Source: Rhizobiales bacterium GAS188 (GTDB lineage: Bacteria > Pseudomonadota > Alphaproteobacteria > Rhizobiales > Beijerinckiaceae). Taken from it: DNA of 64,000 nt. The stretch's first letter is position 1. Every line of letters starts with the position of its first letter. Positions 33,412 to 43,100 of the stretch are shown piece after piece. Under the pieces are notes generated by a model. The model made no database searches and was not told the DNA's origin. It saw nothing but the letters and a program-made list of their open reading frames with translations. The stretch spans positions 6,014,001 to 6,078,000 of the forward strand of contig FNSS01000001.1 of the NCBI GenBank assembly GCA_900104855.1. The letters run 5' to 3'. Position numbers and translations under genes: made by a program.

Positions 33412-35724
33412 ATGAGTTCAACCGATACCTCGCGGCCGGCCAGCTCGGCGCCTCTCTTCATGGACGAAAGCCGTTCCGGCAAACGCCTGGGCACGATCGT
33501 CGTGATCGTGGCGTTGTTGTCGGCGCTGGTCACCTTCCTGATCGTTGCCGGGCTCACGCCGATCGTGCCGACGAACGATGTGGTGCGCACCATCCTGGTG
33601 ACGAACAGCGTGCTCGTCATCTGCCTCGTGATCGTCGTCATCATCGAGGGTCGCGAGATCCTGCGGGCGCGGCGGGCACGGGCGGCGGCGGCGGGGCTGC
33701 ATATGCGCTTCGTCGGCTGGTTCGCCGGCATCGCGGCGCTGCCGGCGATCTTCATTGCGATCGTGACCTCGATCACGCTGGAGCGCAGCCTCGATCCCTG
33801 GTTTCGCGGCAATGTGGCGGGCCTGCTCACCAATGCGGTCGAGATCGCCCGGACCTATGAGGAAGGGCAATGCCGCACCATGGCGCGCGAGCTCAACCTC
33901 ATGGCGGGAGACATCAACAGCGCCAAGCTGACCTTCGACCAGAACCGCACCTTGTTCCACGATTGGTTCGTGGCGCGCTCGCTGTTCCTCGGCTTTCCGG
34001 TCGCCATGATGACCTCGAGCAACGGCGCGATCCTCGAGAATGTGCAACATGTCGCCGTGTCCGGCATCTCGCTGCCGAACGAGCAGGACTACGCCGAAGC
34101 GAGCGACACCGAGCCCTTCTGCTTCCTGCCGCGCAATGGCGGCGCCTTCGGTGCGCTGGTGAAGCTGCCGGCCTTCCCCAACGCCTTCCTGTTCGTGGCC
34201 CGGCCCGGCGATCCGAAGGCCAGCGCCTATACGGCCGAGGCCGAGACGGGGCTGCGCTATTACGAGGCGCTCGAAGCCAAGCGCGTCGGCGTGCAGGTCG
34301 CCTTCGCGTCCATGTATATCCTGGTCACGTTGATCCTGCTTCTGTCGGCGATCCGGCTCGGTCTCGCTTTTGCCAATTGGCTGGTCCTGCCGATCCGGCG
34401 TCTGATCCACGCTACCGACCAGGTGGCGGCCGGCAATTTCTATGTCCAGGTGCCAACCCGCAAGGGCGAGAGCGATCTCGCCCATTTGTCGGCGACCTTC
34501 AACGGCATGACCCAGGAATTGCGGGCCCAGCATGACCGCCTGGTGGCCGCGAGCGACATGATGGACAAGCGCCGCCGCTTCACTGAAGCCGTGCTCGCCG
34601 GCGTGTCGGCCGGCGTGATCGGCATCGACGCAAAGGGCAAGATCACGGTTCTCAACCCGTCCGCCGACAAGCTCCTGCCGGCGAGCCACACGGGCGCGCT
34701 CGGGGCGACGATCGACGAGCTCATGCCGGCAGTCGGCCCGCTCGTCGCCGAGGTGCGCGCCGGCCGCCACAGGCTGGTCCAAGGGCAGATCGCCATCGCG
34801 CGCGGCACCAGCGAGCGGCAGGTGAGCGTGCGCGTCACCAAGGAGACCGCGGTCGATGCCTCGGAGGGCTATGTGATCACGCTCGACGACATCACCGATC
34901 TCGTATCGGCGCAACGTTCGGCCGCCTGGGCCGATGTTGCGAGGCGCATCGCCCATGAGATCAAGAACCCGCTGACGCCGATCCAGCTCTCCGCCGAGCG
35001 GCTGAAGCGCAAATACGGCAAGTTCATCACCACCGATCGGGAAGTCTTCGACCAATGCACCGACACGATCATCCGCCAGGTCGACGACATCAAGCGCATG
35101 GTCGACGAATTCTCCTCCTTCGCCCGCACGCCCAAGCCCGTGTTGGATGAGAACGACGTCACCGACGTCGTCAAGCGCGTCGTCTTCCTGATGGAGGTGG
35201 CGCATCCCGACATCGATTTCGTCAGCGATCTTCCCGACTGCTCGCTCAAGGCCCGCTTCGATCACCGCCTGATCGGGCAGGCGGTGACCAACATCATCAA
35301 GAATGCCACCGAGGCGGTGCAGCCGATGGCGGGAGAAGAGCGCGGCAAAATCAGCGTCGCCGTGACCAGGACCGCCGACAACCTCATCACCATCGATGTG
35401 ACCGATACCGGACGTGGATTTCCCAAGAGCGACCGGCATAAGCTGCTCGAGCCCTATATGACGACGCGCAAGGAGGGGACGGGCCTCGGCCTCGCCATCG
35501 TGGGCAAGATCCTCGAGGAGCATGGCGGCGGCATCGAGCTTCTCGATCATCCGGACGCAGCGAGCGGCCGCAGCGGCGCGCGGGTTCGCCTCTGGTTCCC
35601 GGCGCAGATCGATGCGGACGAACAGGATGTGCGGCTGCCTCGCGCGGTCGATCTGGCAGTCGCGACCAAGGCGTCCGAGCAGGGCGCCAATCCCAAGGAA
35701 GCTGTTCCGGAGAAGCTGTCGTGA
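33412..35724 (+). CDS. ntrY: Membrane sensor histidine kinase NtrY
   Basis: The 770-residue kinase has N-terminal membrane segments at about 28-50, 61-79 and 101-122, a periplasmic region, another segment near 305-322, HAMP (WLVLPIRRLIHATDQVAAGN), PAS (VLAGVSAGVIGIDAKGKITV), His515 in [20 protein letters not shown] and ATPase boxes NIIKNATEAV and GTGLGLAIV. It pairs with NtrX in nitrogen, redox and cell-envelope responses. ATG 33412 is used; TTG 33370 would extend it by 14 residues. Confidence 0.95.
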   Translation: MSSTDTSRPASSAPLFMDESRSGKRLGTIVVIVALLSALVTFLIVAGLTPIVPTNDVVRTILVTNSVLVICLVIVVIIEGREILRARRARAAAAGLHMRFVGWFAGIAALPAIFIAIVTSITLERSLDPWFRGNVAGLLTNAVEIARTYEEGQCRTMARELNLMAGDINSAKLTFDQNRTLFHDWFVARSLFLGFPVAMMTSSNGAILENVQHVAVSGISLPNEQDYAEASDTEPFCFLPRNGGAFGALVKLPAFPNAFLFVARPGDPKASAYTAEAETGLRYYEALEAKRVGVQVAFASMYILVTLILLLSAIRLGLAFANWLVLPIRRLIHATDQVAAGNFYVQVPTRKGESDLAHLSATFNGMTQELRAQHDRLVAASDMMDKRRRFTEAVLAGVSAGVIGIDAKGKITVLNPSADKLLPASHTGALGATIDELMPAVGPLVAEVRAGRHRLVQGQIAIARGTSERQVSVRVTKETAVDASEGYVITLDDITDLVSAQRSAAWADVARRIAHEIKNPLTPIQLSAERLKRKYGKFITTDREVFDQCTDTIIRQVDDIKRMVDEFSSFARTPKPVLDENDVTDVVKRVVFLMEVAHPDIDFVSDLPDCSLKARFDHRLIGQAVTNIIKNATEAVQPMAGEERGKISVAVTRTADNLITIDVTDTGRGFPKSDRHKLLEPYMTTRKEGTGLGLAIVGKILEEHGGGIELLDHPDAASGRSGARVRLWFPAQIDADEQDVRLPRAVDLAVATKASEQGANPKEAVPEKLS

Positions 35725-37091
35725 AGGGCGCGGATATTCTGATCGTCGACGACGAGGCGGACATTCGCGAGCTCGTCGCTGGAATCCTCGAGGATGAGGG
35801 CTATCGGGCGCGCATCGCCGACGGGGCCGACGAGGCCTTTGAGGCGATCGAGGCGCGCAAGCCCCATCTCGTCTTCCTCGACATCTGGCTGCAAGGCTCG
35901 CGGCTGGACGGGCTGCAGATCCTCGATCGCGTCAAGCAATTGCATGCCGATGTGCCGGTGGTGATGATCTCGGGCCACGGCAATATCGAGACGGCGGTTT
36001 CGGCCATCAGGCGCGGCGCCTATGATTTCATCGAGAAGCCCTTCAAGGCCGATCGCCTGGTCCTGGTCGCTGACCGGGCGCTCGAAGCCTCGCGCTTGAG
36101 GCGCGAGGTCAGGGAGCTGAAATCGCAATCGATCCAGGCGAGCCGCATCATCGGCCAATCCTCGGCGATGGTGCAGCTGCGCGCCGCCGTCGAGCGCATC
36201 GCCGCCACCAATGCACGCGTGATGATCACCGGCTCTCCCGGCTCCGGCAAGGAGCTCGCGGCGCGCACCATCCATCAGCTCTCGACCCGTGCCGGCGGCG
36301 CCTTCGTCGCCATCAACGCCGCGACCATCACGCCCGAGAACATGGAGACGGCGCTGTTCGGCATCGAGCAGGGCCCGAACGGTCAGCGCGTGACCGGCGC
36401 GCTCGAGGAAGCCCATGGCGGCACGATCTATCTCGACGAGGTCGCCGACATGCCCAAGGAGACGCAGAGCAAGATCCTGCGCGTCCTGGTCGACCAGAAC
36501 TTCCAGCGCGTCGGCGGCTCGACGCGTGTGCATGTCGATGTCCGGGTGATTTCCTCCTCCGCCCGTGATCTCGCGACCGACATTGGCGAAGGGCGCTTCC
36601 GCGAGGACCTGTTCCATCGCCTTTCGGTCGTGCCCCTGCGCATACCCTCGCTCTCCGAGCGGCGCGAGGACATTCCCGACCTCATCGACTTCTTCATGGA
36701 GCAGATCTCCTCGGCCGGCGGGCTGCCGAAGCGGGGCATGGCCGAGGACGCGCTCGCCATCCTGCAGTCGCATGAATGGCCAGGCAATGTGCGCGAGCTG
36801 CGCAACAACGTCGAAAGGCTGATGATCCTGTGTGGCGGTGATCCCAATGCCGCCATCAATGCCGACATGCTGCCCCAGGAGGTGGGGTCGCGCGTGCCGA
36901 GCTCGCCCAATGGCGCGGGCGGCGAGAAGTTCATGGCCATGCCGCTGCGCGAGGCTCGCGAGATCTTCGAGCGCGAATATCTCATTGCGCAGATCAGCCG
37001 CTTTGGTGGAAATGTCTCGCGGACCGCCGAGTTCATCGGCATGGAGCGCTCGGCGTTGCACCGCAAATTGAAGACGCTCGGGGTGGGATAG
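35721..37091 (+). CDS. ntrX: Response regulator NtrX
   Basis: The 456-residue NtrC-like regulator has a receiver with Asp54 (FLDIWLQGS), an AAA+ domain with Walker A-like GSPGSGKE and GGTIYLDEVADM, and a Fis HTH (GGNVSRTAEFIGMERSALHRKL). The GAFTGA loop is missing: the corresponding stretch reads IEQGPNGQRVTGALEEA, so it should not activate sigma-54 in the usual way, which agrees with known alphaproteobacterial NtrX. GTG start overlaps ntrY (GTGA). Confidence 0.95.
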   Translation: MKGADILIVDDEADIRELVAGILEDEGYRARIADGADEAFEAIEARKPHLVFLDIWLQGSRLDGLQILDRVKQLHADVPVVMISGHGNIETAVSAIRRGAYDFIEKPFKADRLVLVADRALEASRLRREVRELKSQSIQASRIIGQSSAMVQLRAAVERIAATNARVMITGSPGSGKELAARTIHQLSTRAGGAFVAINAATITPENMETALFGIEQGPNGQRVTGALEEAHGGTIYLDEVADMPKETQSKILRVLVDQNFQRVGGSTRVHVDVRVISSSARDLATDIGEGRFREDLFHRLSVVPLRIPSLSERREDIPDLIDFFMEQISSAGGLPKRGMAEDALAILQSHEWPGNVRELRNNVERLMILCGGDPNAAINADMLPQEVGSRVPSSPNGAGGEKFMAMPLREAREIFEREYLIAQISRFGGNVSRTAEFIGMERSALHRKLKTLGVG

Positions 37092-37149
37092 GGGCTATGG
37101 CTGCACAGCGATTAGCGTTGCCCGTGGCAGGTCTGGGGGCTCGCGCTCG

Positions 37150-38526
37150 ATGAAGGTGCTTATCTGTGGAGCCGGTGCGGTCGGGCGTGCCATCGCCGAA
37201 AGGCTGGCCGACGAGCGCAACAGCGTCACCTTGGTCGATATTTCCTCGGATGCCCTGGCGCGGCTCGCCGACGAGCTCGACGTCGTCACCATCGAAGGAC
37301 ACGGCTCGCATCCAGACGTGCTCTATCGGGCAGGGGCGGCCGATTGCGATATCCTGTTCGCCGTCACGCCCTCGGACGAGGTCAACATCACGGCCTGCAC
37401 CGTGTCGCACACCTTGTTCAACGTGCCGACCAAGATCGCGCGCGTGCGGGCGGCCGCCTATCGCACCAGCGATTGGGCCGATCTCTTCGCGCGTGACCGT
37501 GTGCCCATCGACGCGACGATCTCGCCCGATATCGAGGTCGCCGAGGCGATCGCGCGCCTGGTCACCATGCCGGGCGTCGGCGAGAGCGGCTCCTTCTGTC
37601 GCGGGCAGGTGCTCGGCTTCTCGGTCGAGTGCCAGGCGGGATCTCCTGCGGTCGCCGGCCCGTTGCGCGAGGTCAATGGCCGCTTCCCCGGCCTCGATGC
37701 CACCGTGGTCGGCAAGATGCGCGCCGGCAAGGTGAGCGTGGTCGGCGCCGAACATGTGCTCGAGCCAGGCGATGTGGCCTATGTGGTCGCGGCGGTGGTC
37801 AATATCGGCGAGGTGCTGGCCTTCTTCGGCCATGGCGCGCGGGCGCCGCGGCGCGTGATCATCGCCGGCAGCGGCCATGTCGGCGTGCGCGCCGGCGAAT
37901 TGATCGGCAAAGCCTTGCCCGACGTGAAGGTGCGCTTCATCGACACCGTCCGCGAAAGGGCGCTGTCAGCTGCCGAGGCGCTGCCGCATTCGCTGGCGCT
38001 GCTCGGCAGCGCGCTCGACGAATCCATCCTGCGCGATGCGGGCGTCGACGGCGCCGACCTGTTCTTCGCGGCCTCGAATGACGACGCGGCGAACCTGCTC
38101 TCGGGCGCGCTCGCCAAGAAGCTCGGCAGCCGGCGCTCGGCCTCGCTGCTCAGCGCTCCGGGCTATCGGGCCCTGATCGGCGATCTCAAGATCGATGCGG
38201 CGATCGACCCGACGGCCTTGACCGTCTCCAAGGCGCTCCGGCATATCAGGCGCGGCAAGATCCGCGCCCTCCTGTCGCTCGAGCAGGGGCGCGCCGAGAT
38301 GATCGAGGCGGAGGCGCTTGCTCCGTCGGCCCTGGTCGGACGGCCGCTGCGCGATCTCGACATCACCGAGGGCATCAGGATCGGGGCGGTATTCCGCCAG
38401 GGACAGGTGCTGGCACCGACCGGCGACACCGTCATTGCCGCCCATGACCGGCTCGTCGTCTTCTCGACCGCCGATAAATATAAGGAGATCGAGCAGATTT
38501 TCCGGGTCAGCCTGGAATTCTTCTGA
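37150..38526 (+). CDS. trkA: Trk potassium uptake peripheral protein TrkA
   Basis: The 458-residue cytoplasmic protein has two RCK units. The first starts MKVLICGAGAVGRAIAERLA, the second near VIIAGSGHVGVRAGELIGKA; both have Rossmann glycine patterns and are followed by TrkA_C domains. It binds nucleotide and gates the TrkH/TrkG channel. The position directly after ntrX is conserved in Hyphomicrobiales. Confidence 0.95.
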   Translation: MKVLICGAGAVGRAIAERLADERNSVTLVDISSDALARLADELDVVTIEGHGSHPDVLYRAGAADCDILFAVTPSDEVNITACTVSHTLFNVPTKIARVRAAAYRTSDWADLFARDRVPIDATISPDIEVAEAIARLVTMPGVGESGSFCRGQVLGFSVECQAGSPAVAGPLREVNGRFPGLDATVVGKMRAGKVSVVGAEHVLEPGDVAYVVAAVVNIGEVLAFFGHGARAPRRVIIAGSGHVGVRAGELIGKALPDVKVRFIDTVRERALSAAEALPHSLALLGSALDESILRDAGVDGADLFFAASNDDAANLLSGALAKKLGSRRSASLLSAPGYRALIGDLKIDAAIDPTALTVSKALRHIRRGKIRALLSLEQGRAEMIEAEALAPSALVGRPLRDLDITEGIRIGAVFRQGQVLAPTGDTVIAAHDRLVVFSTADKYKEIEQIFRVSLEFF

Positions 38527-38686
38527 GCCTGCCATAATTGCATCACTGCCACGTGATCCTGGGGTTGAGCAGAGCTGACCGTTATGTGAATCTGTTTTTT
38601 GGCGGTGCAACATGGATCAGCCACAACAGCGACGCGGCGCAGCGCAAGCCGTGCGAACCACAGAACTGGAATTTGGGGTGAACAAG

Positions 38687-38941
38687 ATGGCCGGAGAACG
38701 ACCGCAAAACCTGCAGGACGCATTCCTCAACCATGTCCGCAAGCACAAGATACCCTTGACGGTGTTTCTCGTGAACGGCGTCAAATTGCAGGGTATCGTC
38801 AGCTGGTTCGATAATTTCTGTGTCTTGTTGCGGCGCGACGCGCATTCGCAGCTCGTCTATAAGCATGCGATCTCCACCATCATGCCCTCGGCGCCGGTGC
38901 AGCTCTATGACCCGGTGGAAGAGGGCCTGGACAAGGGCTAA
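38687..38941 (+). CDS. hfq: RNA chaperone Hfq
   Basis: The 84-residue protein starts [20 protein letters not shown] and has Sm1 ([20 protein letters not shown]) and Sm2 with YKHAIST (58-64). It forms a hexamer that pairs small RNAs with mRNAs. GGGGTG lies 7 nt upstream. The reading frame is open to ATG 38612, but the 25 extra residues would be atypical. The stop TAA is followed at once by the hflX ATG. Confidence 0.96.
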   Translation: MAGERPQNLQDAFLNHVRKHKIPLTVFLVNGVKLQGIVSWFDNFCVLLRRDAHSQLVYKHAISTIMPSAPVQLYDPVEEGLDKG

Positions 38942-40348
38942 ATGACGAAATCCTTTTCGGGCAACGGGCATCAGGAACTCGAAGAGGGCGTTCCGAGCCG
39001 GGCCGCGCCGACACGCGCCCTGATCATCGGCCCCTATTCGACGCGCAAGAGCGCCGCGCGCGCCTCGGGCGGCGGCCCGTCGGCAGGCCTTGCGGAGGAG
39101 CGCTCGGCGAGCGAGCGTCTCGACGAGGCGACGAAGCTCGCGGGCGCCATCGATCTCGTGGTCGTCGATTCCATCATCGTCCCCGTCAACGACATCAGGC
39201 CCGCCACCTATATCGGCTCGGGCAAGGTCGAGGAGCTTGCCGCCAGGGTCAAAGCGGAGGAGATCGATCTCGCGGTCGTCGATTGCGCGCTGTCGCCGGT
39301 GCAGCAGCGCAATCTCGAGAAGGCGCTCGGCGCCAAGGTCATCGACCGCACCGCGCTGATCCTCGAGATCTTCGGCGAACGGGCCCGCACCCGCGAAGGC
39401 TCGTTGCAGGTCGAGCACGCCCATCTCACTCACCAGAAGAGCCGGCTGGTTCGCTCCTGGACCCATCTCGAGCGCCAGCGCGGCGGTTTCGGCTTCCTCG
39501 GTGGCCCGGGTGAAACGCAGATCGAGGCGGATCGCCGCCAGATCGAGGAGCGGATCGCCAAGATCGAGCGCGATCTCGATGCGGTGAAGCGCACGCGCGC
39601 CCTGCATCGGCGGCAGCGCCGGCGCGGCACTCATCCCGTGGTGGCTCTGGTCGGCTACACCAATGCGGGCAAGTCGACGCTCTTCAATCGCCTCACCGCG
39701 GCTGGCGTCGTCGCCAAGGACATGCTGTTCGCCACTCTCGATCCGACGGCTCGGTTGATCAGCTTGCCGCATGGCGAGAGCGTCTATCTCATCGACACGG
39801 TGGGCTTCATCTCCGACCTGCCGACCTCGCTGATCGCGGCCTTCCGGGCGACGCTCGAGGACGTGCTCGACGCCGATCTGATCATCCATGTGCGCGATGT
39901 GTCGCATGCCGAGAACGAGGCGCAGCGCCGCGATGTCGAGGATGTGCTGGCCGAGCTCGGGCTCGATCGCAGCTCGCATCCGATCCTCGAGGTGCACAAC
40001 AAGATCGACCTGCTGCATGGCGAGCGCGCTCCCGCGCTGGCGAACGGGGACGCCGCCGCGGCCGACCATGAGCCGATCGGCATCTCGGCGCTGACCGGCG
40101 ACGGGATCGACGAGCTTCTGGCCGCCATCGAGACCATGCTGTTCCGCAACCGCGATGTCTTCGACCTCGTCATCCCCGGCACGGATGGGCGCGGGCGGGC
40201 CTGGGTCTATGAGCATGCTGAAGTGCTCTCGGCCGAGGAGGATACCGGCGGCAGCGCCCGTCTGATGGTGCGCGTCTCGCGCGATCGCTCGGCCGAGCTT
40301 TTGCGGCTCGTGGCTGCGGGCGGCGGCGAGGTCTCGGTGCATCCCTGA
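38942..40348 (+). CDS. hflX: Ribosome-associated GTPase HflX
   Basis: The 468-residue GTPase has the HflX N-terminal domain ([16 protein letters not shown]), a helical linker [20 protein letters not shown] and a G domain with G1 [10 protein letters not shown]3 DTVGF and G4-like NKID. It splits stalled or stressed ribosomes. The hfq-hflX order is widely conserved. It is unrelated in function to the HflK/HflC-like genes at 1626-5733 despite the shared name. Confidence 0.96.
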   Translation: MTKSFSGNGHQELEEGVPSRAAPTRALIIGPYSTRKSAARASGGGPSAGLAEERSASERLDEATKLAGAIDLVVVDSIIVPVNDIRPATYIGSGKVEELAARVKAEEIDLAVVDCALSPVQQRNLEKALGAKVIDRTALILEIFGERARTREGSLQVEHAHLTHQKSRLVRSWTHLERQRGGFGFLGGPGETQIEADRRQIEERIAKIERDLDAVKRTRALHRRQRRRGTHPVVALVGYTNAGKSTLFNRLTAAGVVAKDMLFATLDPTARLISLPHGESVYLIDTVGFISDLPTSLIAAFRATLEDVLDADLIIHVRDVSHAENEAQRRDVEDVLAELGLDRSSHPILEVHNKIDLLHGERAPALANGDAAAADHEPIGISALTGDGIDELLAAIETMLFRNRDVFDLVIPGTDGRGRAWVYEHAEVLSAEEDTGGSARLMVRVSRDRSAELLRLVAAGGGEVSVHP

Positions 40349-40356
40349 CGCATTCA

Positions 40357-40396
40357 GCGGTGGGAGCGCGGCTGTCCCGGCCGCAGTCACCACCGC
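40357..40396. terminator. Possible bidirectional terminator hairpin between hflX and phaC
   Basis: Arms GCGGTGG (40357-40363) and CCACCGC (40390-40396) enclose a second stem GCGGC (40368-40372) / GCCGC (40380-40384). It lies between two convergent genes. There is no U-tract, so intrinsic termination is only possible. Confidence 0.35.
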
Positions 40397-40430
40397 CGCA
40401 AGGGCTGGCGATCGCTATTTGGCGAGGAAG

Positions 40431-42218
40431 TCAGGTCTCGGCGCGAACTCGGACATATGACCCGGGCGCGTCCTCGATCGATTTCAGCGCCCCGGTCCCG
40501 GGTTGGCGAGCCTTCACCAGGCCGCCGGAATGTTCCGAAACCCACTCGTCCCATACCGGCCACCAGGAGCCGGCATGAGCCGTCGCTCCCGCCATCCATT
40601 CATCCGGAGTTTCCGGCAGCGTGTCGTTCTGCCAATGACCATATTTGCCGCCGGGCGGGCTAATCACCCCGGCCATGTGGCCCGATGCTGAGAGCACGAA
40701 TTTGATCGGTCCTTTGTAGATCTTGGTAGCGGCGTAGGTCGAGCGCCAGGGTGCGATGTGATCCTCGCGCGTCGACAGCATGAATGTTGGAGTTTCAATC
40801 CGGCGAAGATCGATGGGAACGCCTGCAAGCGTGATCCCGCCTGCAATGGAGAGCCTGTTCTCGTGATACATTTTGCGAAGATAGAAGCTGTGCATCACCG
40901 CGGGCATGCGGGTCGCATCTGCATTCCAGAAAAGCAGATCGAACGGAAGCGGCTCCTTGCCGAGCAGGTAATTGCTCACGACGAATGACCAGACAAGGTC
41001 GTTTGCCCGCAGGAGATTGAAGGAGGTCGCCATATCGCGTGCCTCGAGGAAGCCGCGCTCCTGCATGCGGGTCTCCAACGCGGCGAGCTGCTCCTCGTCG
41101 ATGAACACCGCCATGTCGCCGACATCGGTGAAATCGACCATGGTGACGAGATATGTCGCGCTCTTGATTCGATTGTCGCGTGTCGCCGTCAGATAGGCCG
41201 CTGTGCACGCGAGCAGCGTGCCGCCGAGGCAGTATCCGATCAGATTGGCCTCCCGTTCGCCCGTGGCAGTCTCGATGGCATCCAGCGCGGCGAGCGGCCC
41301 CTCTTTCATGTAATCTTCAAAGCTCTTGCCGGAAAGCCGGGCGTCCGGGTTCACCCATGAAATCACGAAGACCGCGTGACCCTGACCGACCAGCCAACGG
41401 ACAAACGAGTTCTGGGGTTTGAGATCGAGGACATAAAATTTGTTGATCCAGGGCGGCACGATGAGGAGGGGGGTCTTCCGCACTTTCTTCGTGGATGGGG
41501 CATACTGGATCAGCTGCATCATTTCGTTCTGATAGATCACCTTTCCGGGCGTCGTGGCGAGGTTTTCGCCGAGACGGAAGGCCTCCATGTCCGTCATCTT
41601 GATCGAAAGCCGCCCCTTGCCGCGCTCGATATCTTCGAGGAGGTTGGCGAGGCCGTTGACGAGGTTCTCTCCCCCACTTTCCAGCGTCGTGCGAAGCACT
41701 TCGGGATTGGTCGCGACGAAATTCGACGGGGAGATCGCGTCCACGAACTGTCTGCTGTAGAAATCCACTTTGCGCGCGGAATTCTGGTCCAACCCTTTGA
41801 CGCCGTGCACGCTCGACAAAATAGCCTTGGACGAAATCAAGTAGCTTTGCTTGATATAGTCGAAGACCGCATTCTTGGTCCATTCGGGATTCTTGAAGCG
41901 ACGATCGCTTCGCTGGTCTTGTGCTTCGGTCAAACCGAAAAAGCGCCCCGTCATTTGCTGCCAAAGGGCTAGGTTTTCGTTCCAAAGATCGATCTGAGCG
42001 TGTGCCACCGCGCTGGGATCCGCCATCATCTTGGTCGTGAGCTCGATGAACGCGCTGCCGACGCTCGCCGGATCGCTCATCCCCAGCGAGCCGAGCTCCG
42101 GGCTGCGGCTGAGAAAATCCTGGACCAGGCGTTGGCTCCGATCCGCAATGCGATTCAGGTTGCGGGATAACTGAACGGGATCGGGAGGAGTGATGGTCGC
42201 AAAGGGAAGATCTGCCAT
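40431..42218 (-). CDS. phaC: Class I poly(3-hydroxyalkanoate) synthase
   Basis: The 595-residue enzyme polymerises hydroxyacyl-CoA into storage polyester at granule surfaces. The lipase-like box GYCLGG holds the nucleophile Cys330; the Asp of STREDHIAPW and His of SGHMAGV complete the triad. N-terminal PhaC_N features include NPEWTKNAVFDYIKQSYLI and YQNEMMQLIQYAPST. The start at MADLPFATI has GAGAG upstream; the frame is open 13 codons more. It stands apart from phaAB, and its upstream region is shared with a divergent DUF6489-like gene. Confidence 0.95.
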   Translation of the reverse strand: MADLPFATITPPDPVQLSRNLNRIADRSQRLVQDFLSRSPELGSLGMSDPASVGSAFIELTTKMMADPSAVAHAQIDLWNENLALWQQMTGRFFGLTEAQDQRSDRRFKNPEWTKNAVFDYIKQSYLISSKAILSSVHGVKGLDQNSARKVDFYSRQFVDAISPSNFVATNPEVLRTTLESGGENLVNGLANLLEDIERGKGRLSIKMTDMEAFRLGENLATTPGKVIYQNEMMQLIQYAPSTKKVRKTPLLIVPPWINKFYVLDLKPQNSFVRWLVGQGHAVFVISWVNPDARLSGKSFEDYMKEGPLAALDAIETATGEREANLIGYCLGGTLLACTAAYLTATRDNRIKSATYLVTMVDFTDVGDMAVFIDEEQLAALETRMQERGFLEARDMATSFNLLRANDLVWSFVVSNYLLGKEPLPFDLLFWNADATRMPAVMHSFYLRKMYHENRLSIAGGITLAGVPIDLRRIETPTFMLSTREDHIAPWRSTYAATKIYKGPIKFVLSASGHMAGVISPPGGKYGHWQNDTLPETPDEWMAGATAHAGSWWPVWDEWVSEHSGGLVKARQPGTGALKSIEDAPGSYVRVRAET

Positions 42219-42640
42219 CTGGCTCTCACGTGAAACCGACGTGCTCCTTGGCCGCAAATAACCTCCGCCGGAACAGGCGGGGTTGCTTCAGGGACGAACG
42301 ATCAACCTGGTGCGGAGCGCGATTGCCCGGTCGATCTGGCCCAAGCGGTGCCTCCCGGGCGGGGCCCGTCCAAACTCGCCGAAGTCTCCCGCGAACCCGC
42401 CGAAGTCTCCCGCGCCTTCAGCGTAGCAGGTTCTCGACGGCTTTTACAAAAGCGATCCGCCAAGATCCGCATGTGCGGTTAGAGGCTGAGCCCCATATGC
42501 CAGTGACGCAACTGCTAAGGTGATGTGTGTGTCCGGATCCTCTGACAAGGCCATTGAGATAAGAGAATTGCCGCCGGAGCGCGGACGGCGCACATCTCGC
42601 GACCGATGGTCGCGATGACATGCCAGAGAGGGGTTACATC
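42219..42640. other. Intergenic region between phaC and the DUF6489-like gene (422 nt)
   Basis: No gene was recognised. It should hold both divergent promoters. Two 17-nt copies of CGCCGAAGTCTCCCGCG lie at 42377-42393 and 42398-42414, 21 nt apart (two helical turns), which could be a regulator site such as a PhaR-like operator; this is inference. Confidence 0.6.
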
Positions 42641-42886
42641 ATGAAGATTACCGTGGACATCGACTGCACCCCTGCCGAAGCGCGCGAGTTCATGGGGCTT
42701 CCCGACGTCAAGCGTATGCAGGCGGGCATCATGGAAGACCTCGAGAAGATGATGCGCGCTAATCTCGACAAGCTTTCGCCTGAATCGGTTCTGCGAACCT
42801 GGCTCGCGTTGACGCCGGATGCCGTTCAAGAGACGTTCAAAAGCATGCTCAACCTCGCCACGACGGGCAAGGCGTCGTCCGACTGA
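42641..42886 (+). CDS. Small DUF6489-like protein divergent from phaC
   Basis: The 81-residue protein starts MKITVDIDCTPAEAREFMGL after GAGAGGGG about 9 nt upstream. It is charged and helical (MQAGIMEDLEKMMRANLDKL, TWLALTPDAVQETFKSML). It resembles the DUF6489 family, whose members often lie beside PHA genes; I recognise this from pattern, not by search. A granule-associated or phasin-like role would fit the position and amphipathic helices. Confidence 0.65.
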   Translation: MKITVDIDCTPAEAREFMGLPDVKRMQAGIMEDLEKMMRANLDKLSPESVLRTWLALTPDAVQETFKSMLNLATTGKASSD

Positions 42887-42956
42887 CCGGGCTCAATTGA
42901 CCACGAGTTCGCGATCGCGGGGCGTCTCAGCGTGAAATCTGCATTTCGCACTGCGA

Positions 42957-43100
42957 CGTGGACCCGCGTGCTCAAAGGCGCGAAACCCGCCGACCTCCCG
43001 ATCGAGCAGCAGACCCGGATCGTGATGGTGATAAACGCCCGCACCGCCAAAATGCTCGGGCGGACCATCCCGCAGACTCCTCTAATGACTGTGTTTCTCG
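42957..43100 (+). pseudogene. Remnant of an ABC transporter substrate-binding protein gene (3' end)
   Basis: The frame starting at 42932 reads RVLKGAKPADLPIEQQTR followed by VINARTAKMLGRTIPQT. This closely matches the conserved C-terminus of PF04392-type ABC substrate-binding proteins (LKGAKPADLPVEQPTKF.. and NLKTAKALGLTIPPT). Nothing of the rest of that gene is present, and the 3' part runs into the end of the convergent iclR-type gene. It is best read as a decayed fragment. Confidence 0.7.

Noticed and set aside
33418-35550. Minus-strand frame of 710 codons opposite ntrY
   Set aside because: Low-complexity His/Arg/Asp composition; ntrY is certain.
35721-37091. Missing GAFTGA in NtrX as a damaged gene
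   Set aside because: Alphaproteobacterial NtrX proteins normally lack a functional GAFTGA loop, so this is a family trait and not decay.
38612-38686. 25-residue N-terminal extension of Hfq
   Set aside because: Hfq proteins start at the [10 protein letters not shown]-like segment, and a ribosome site precedes that ATG.
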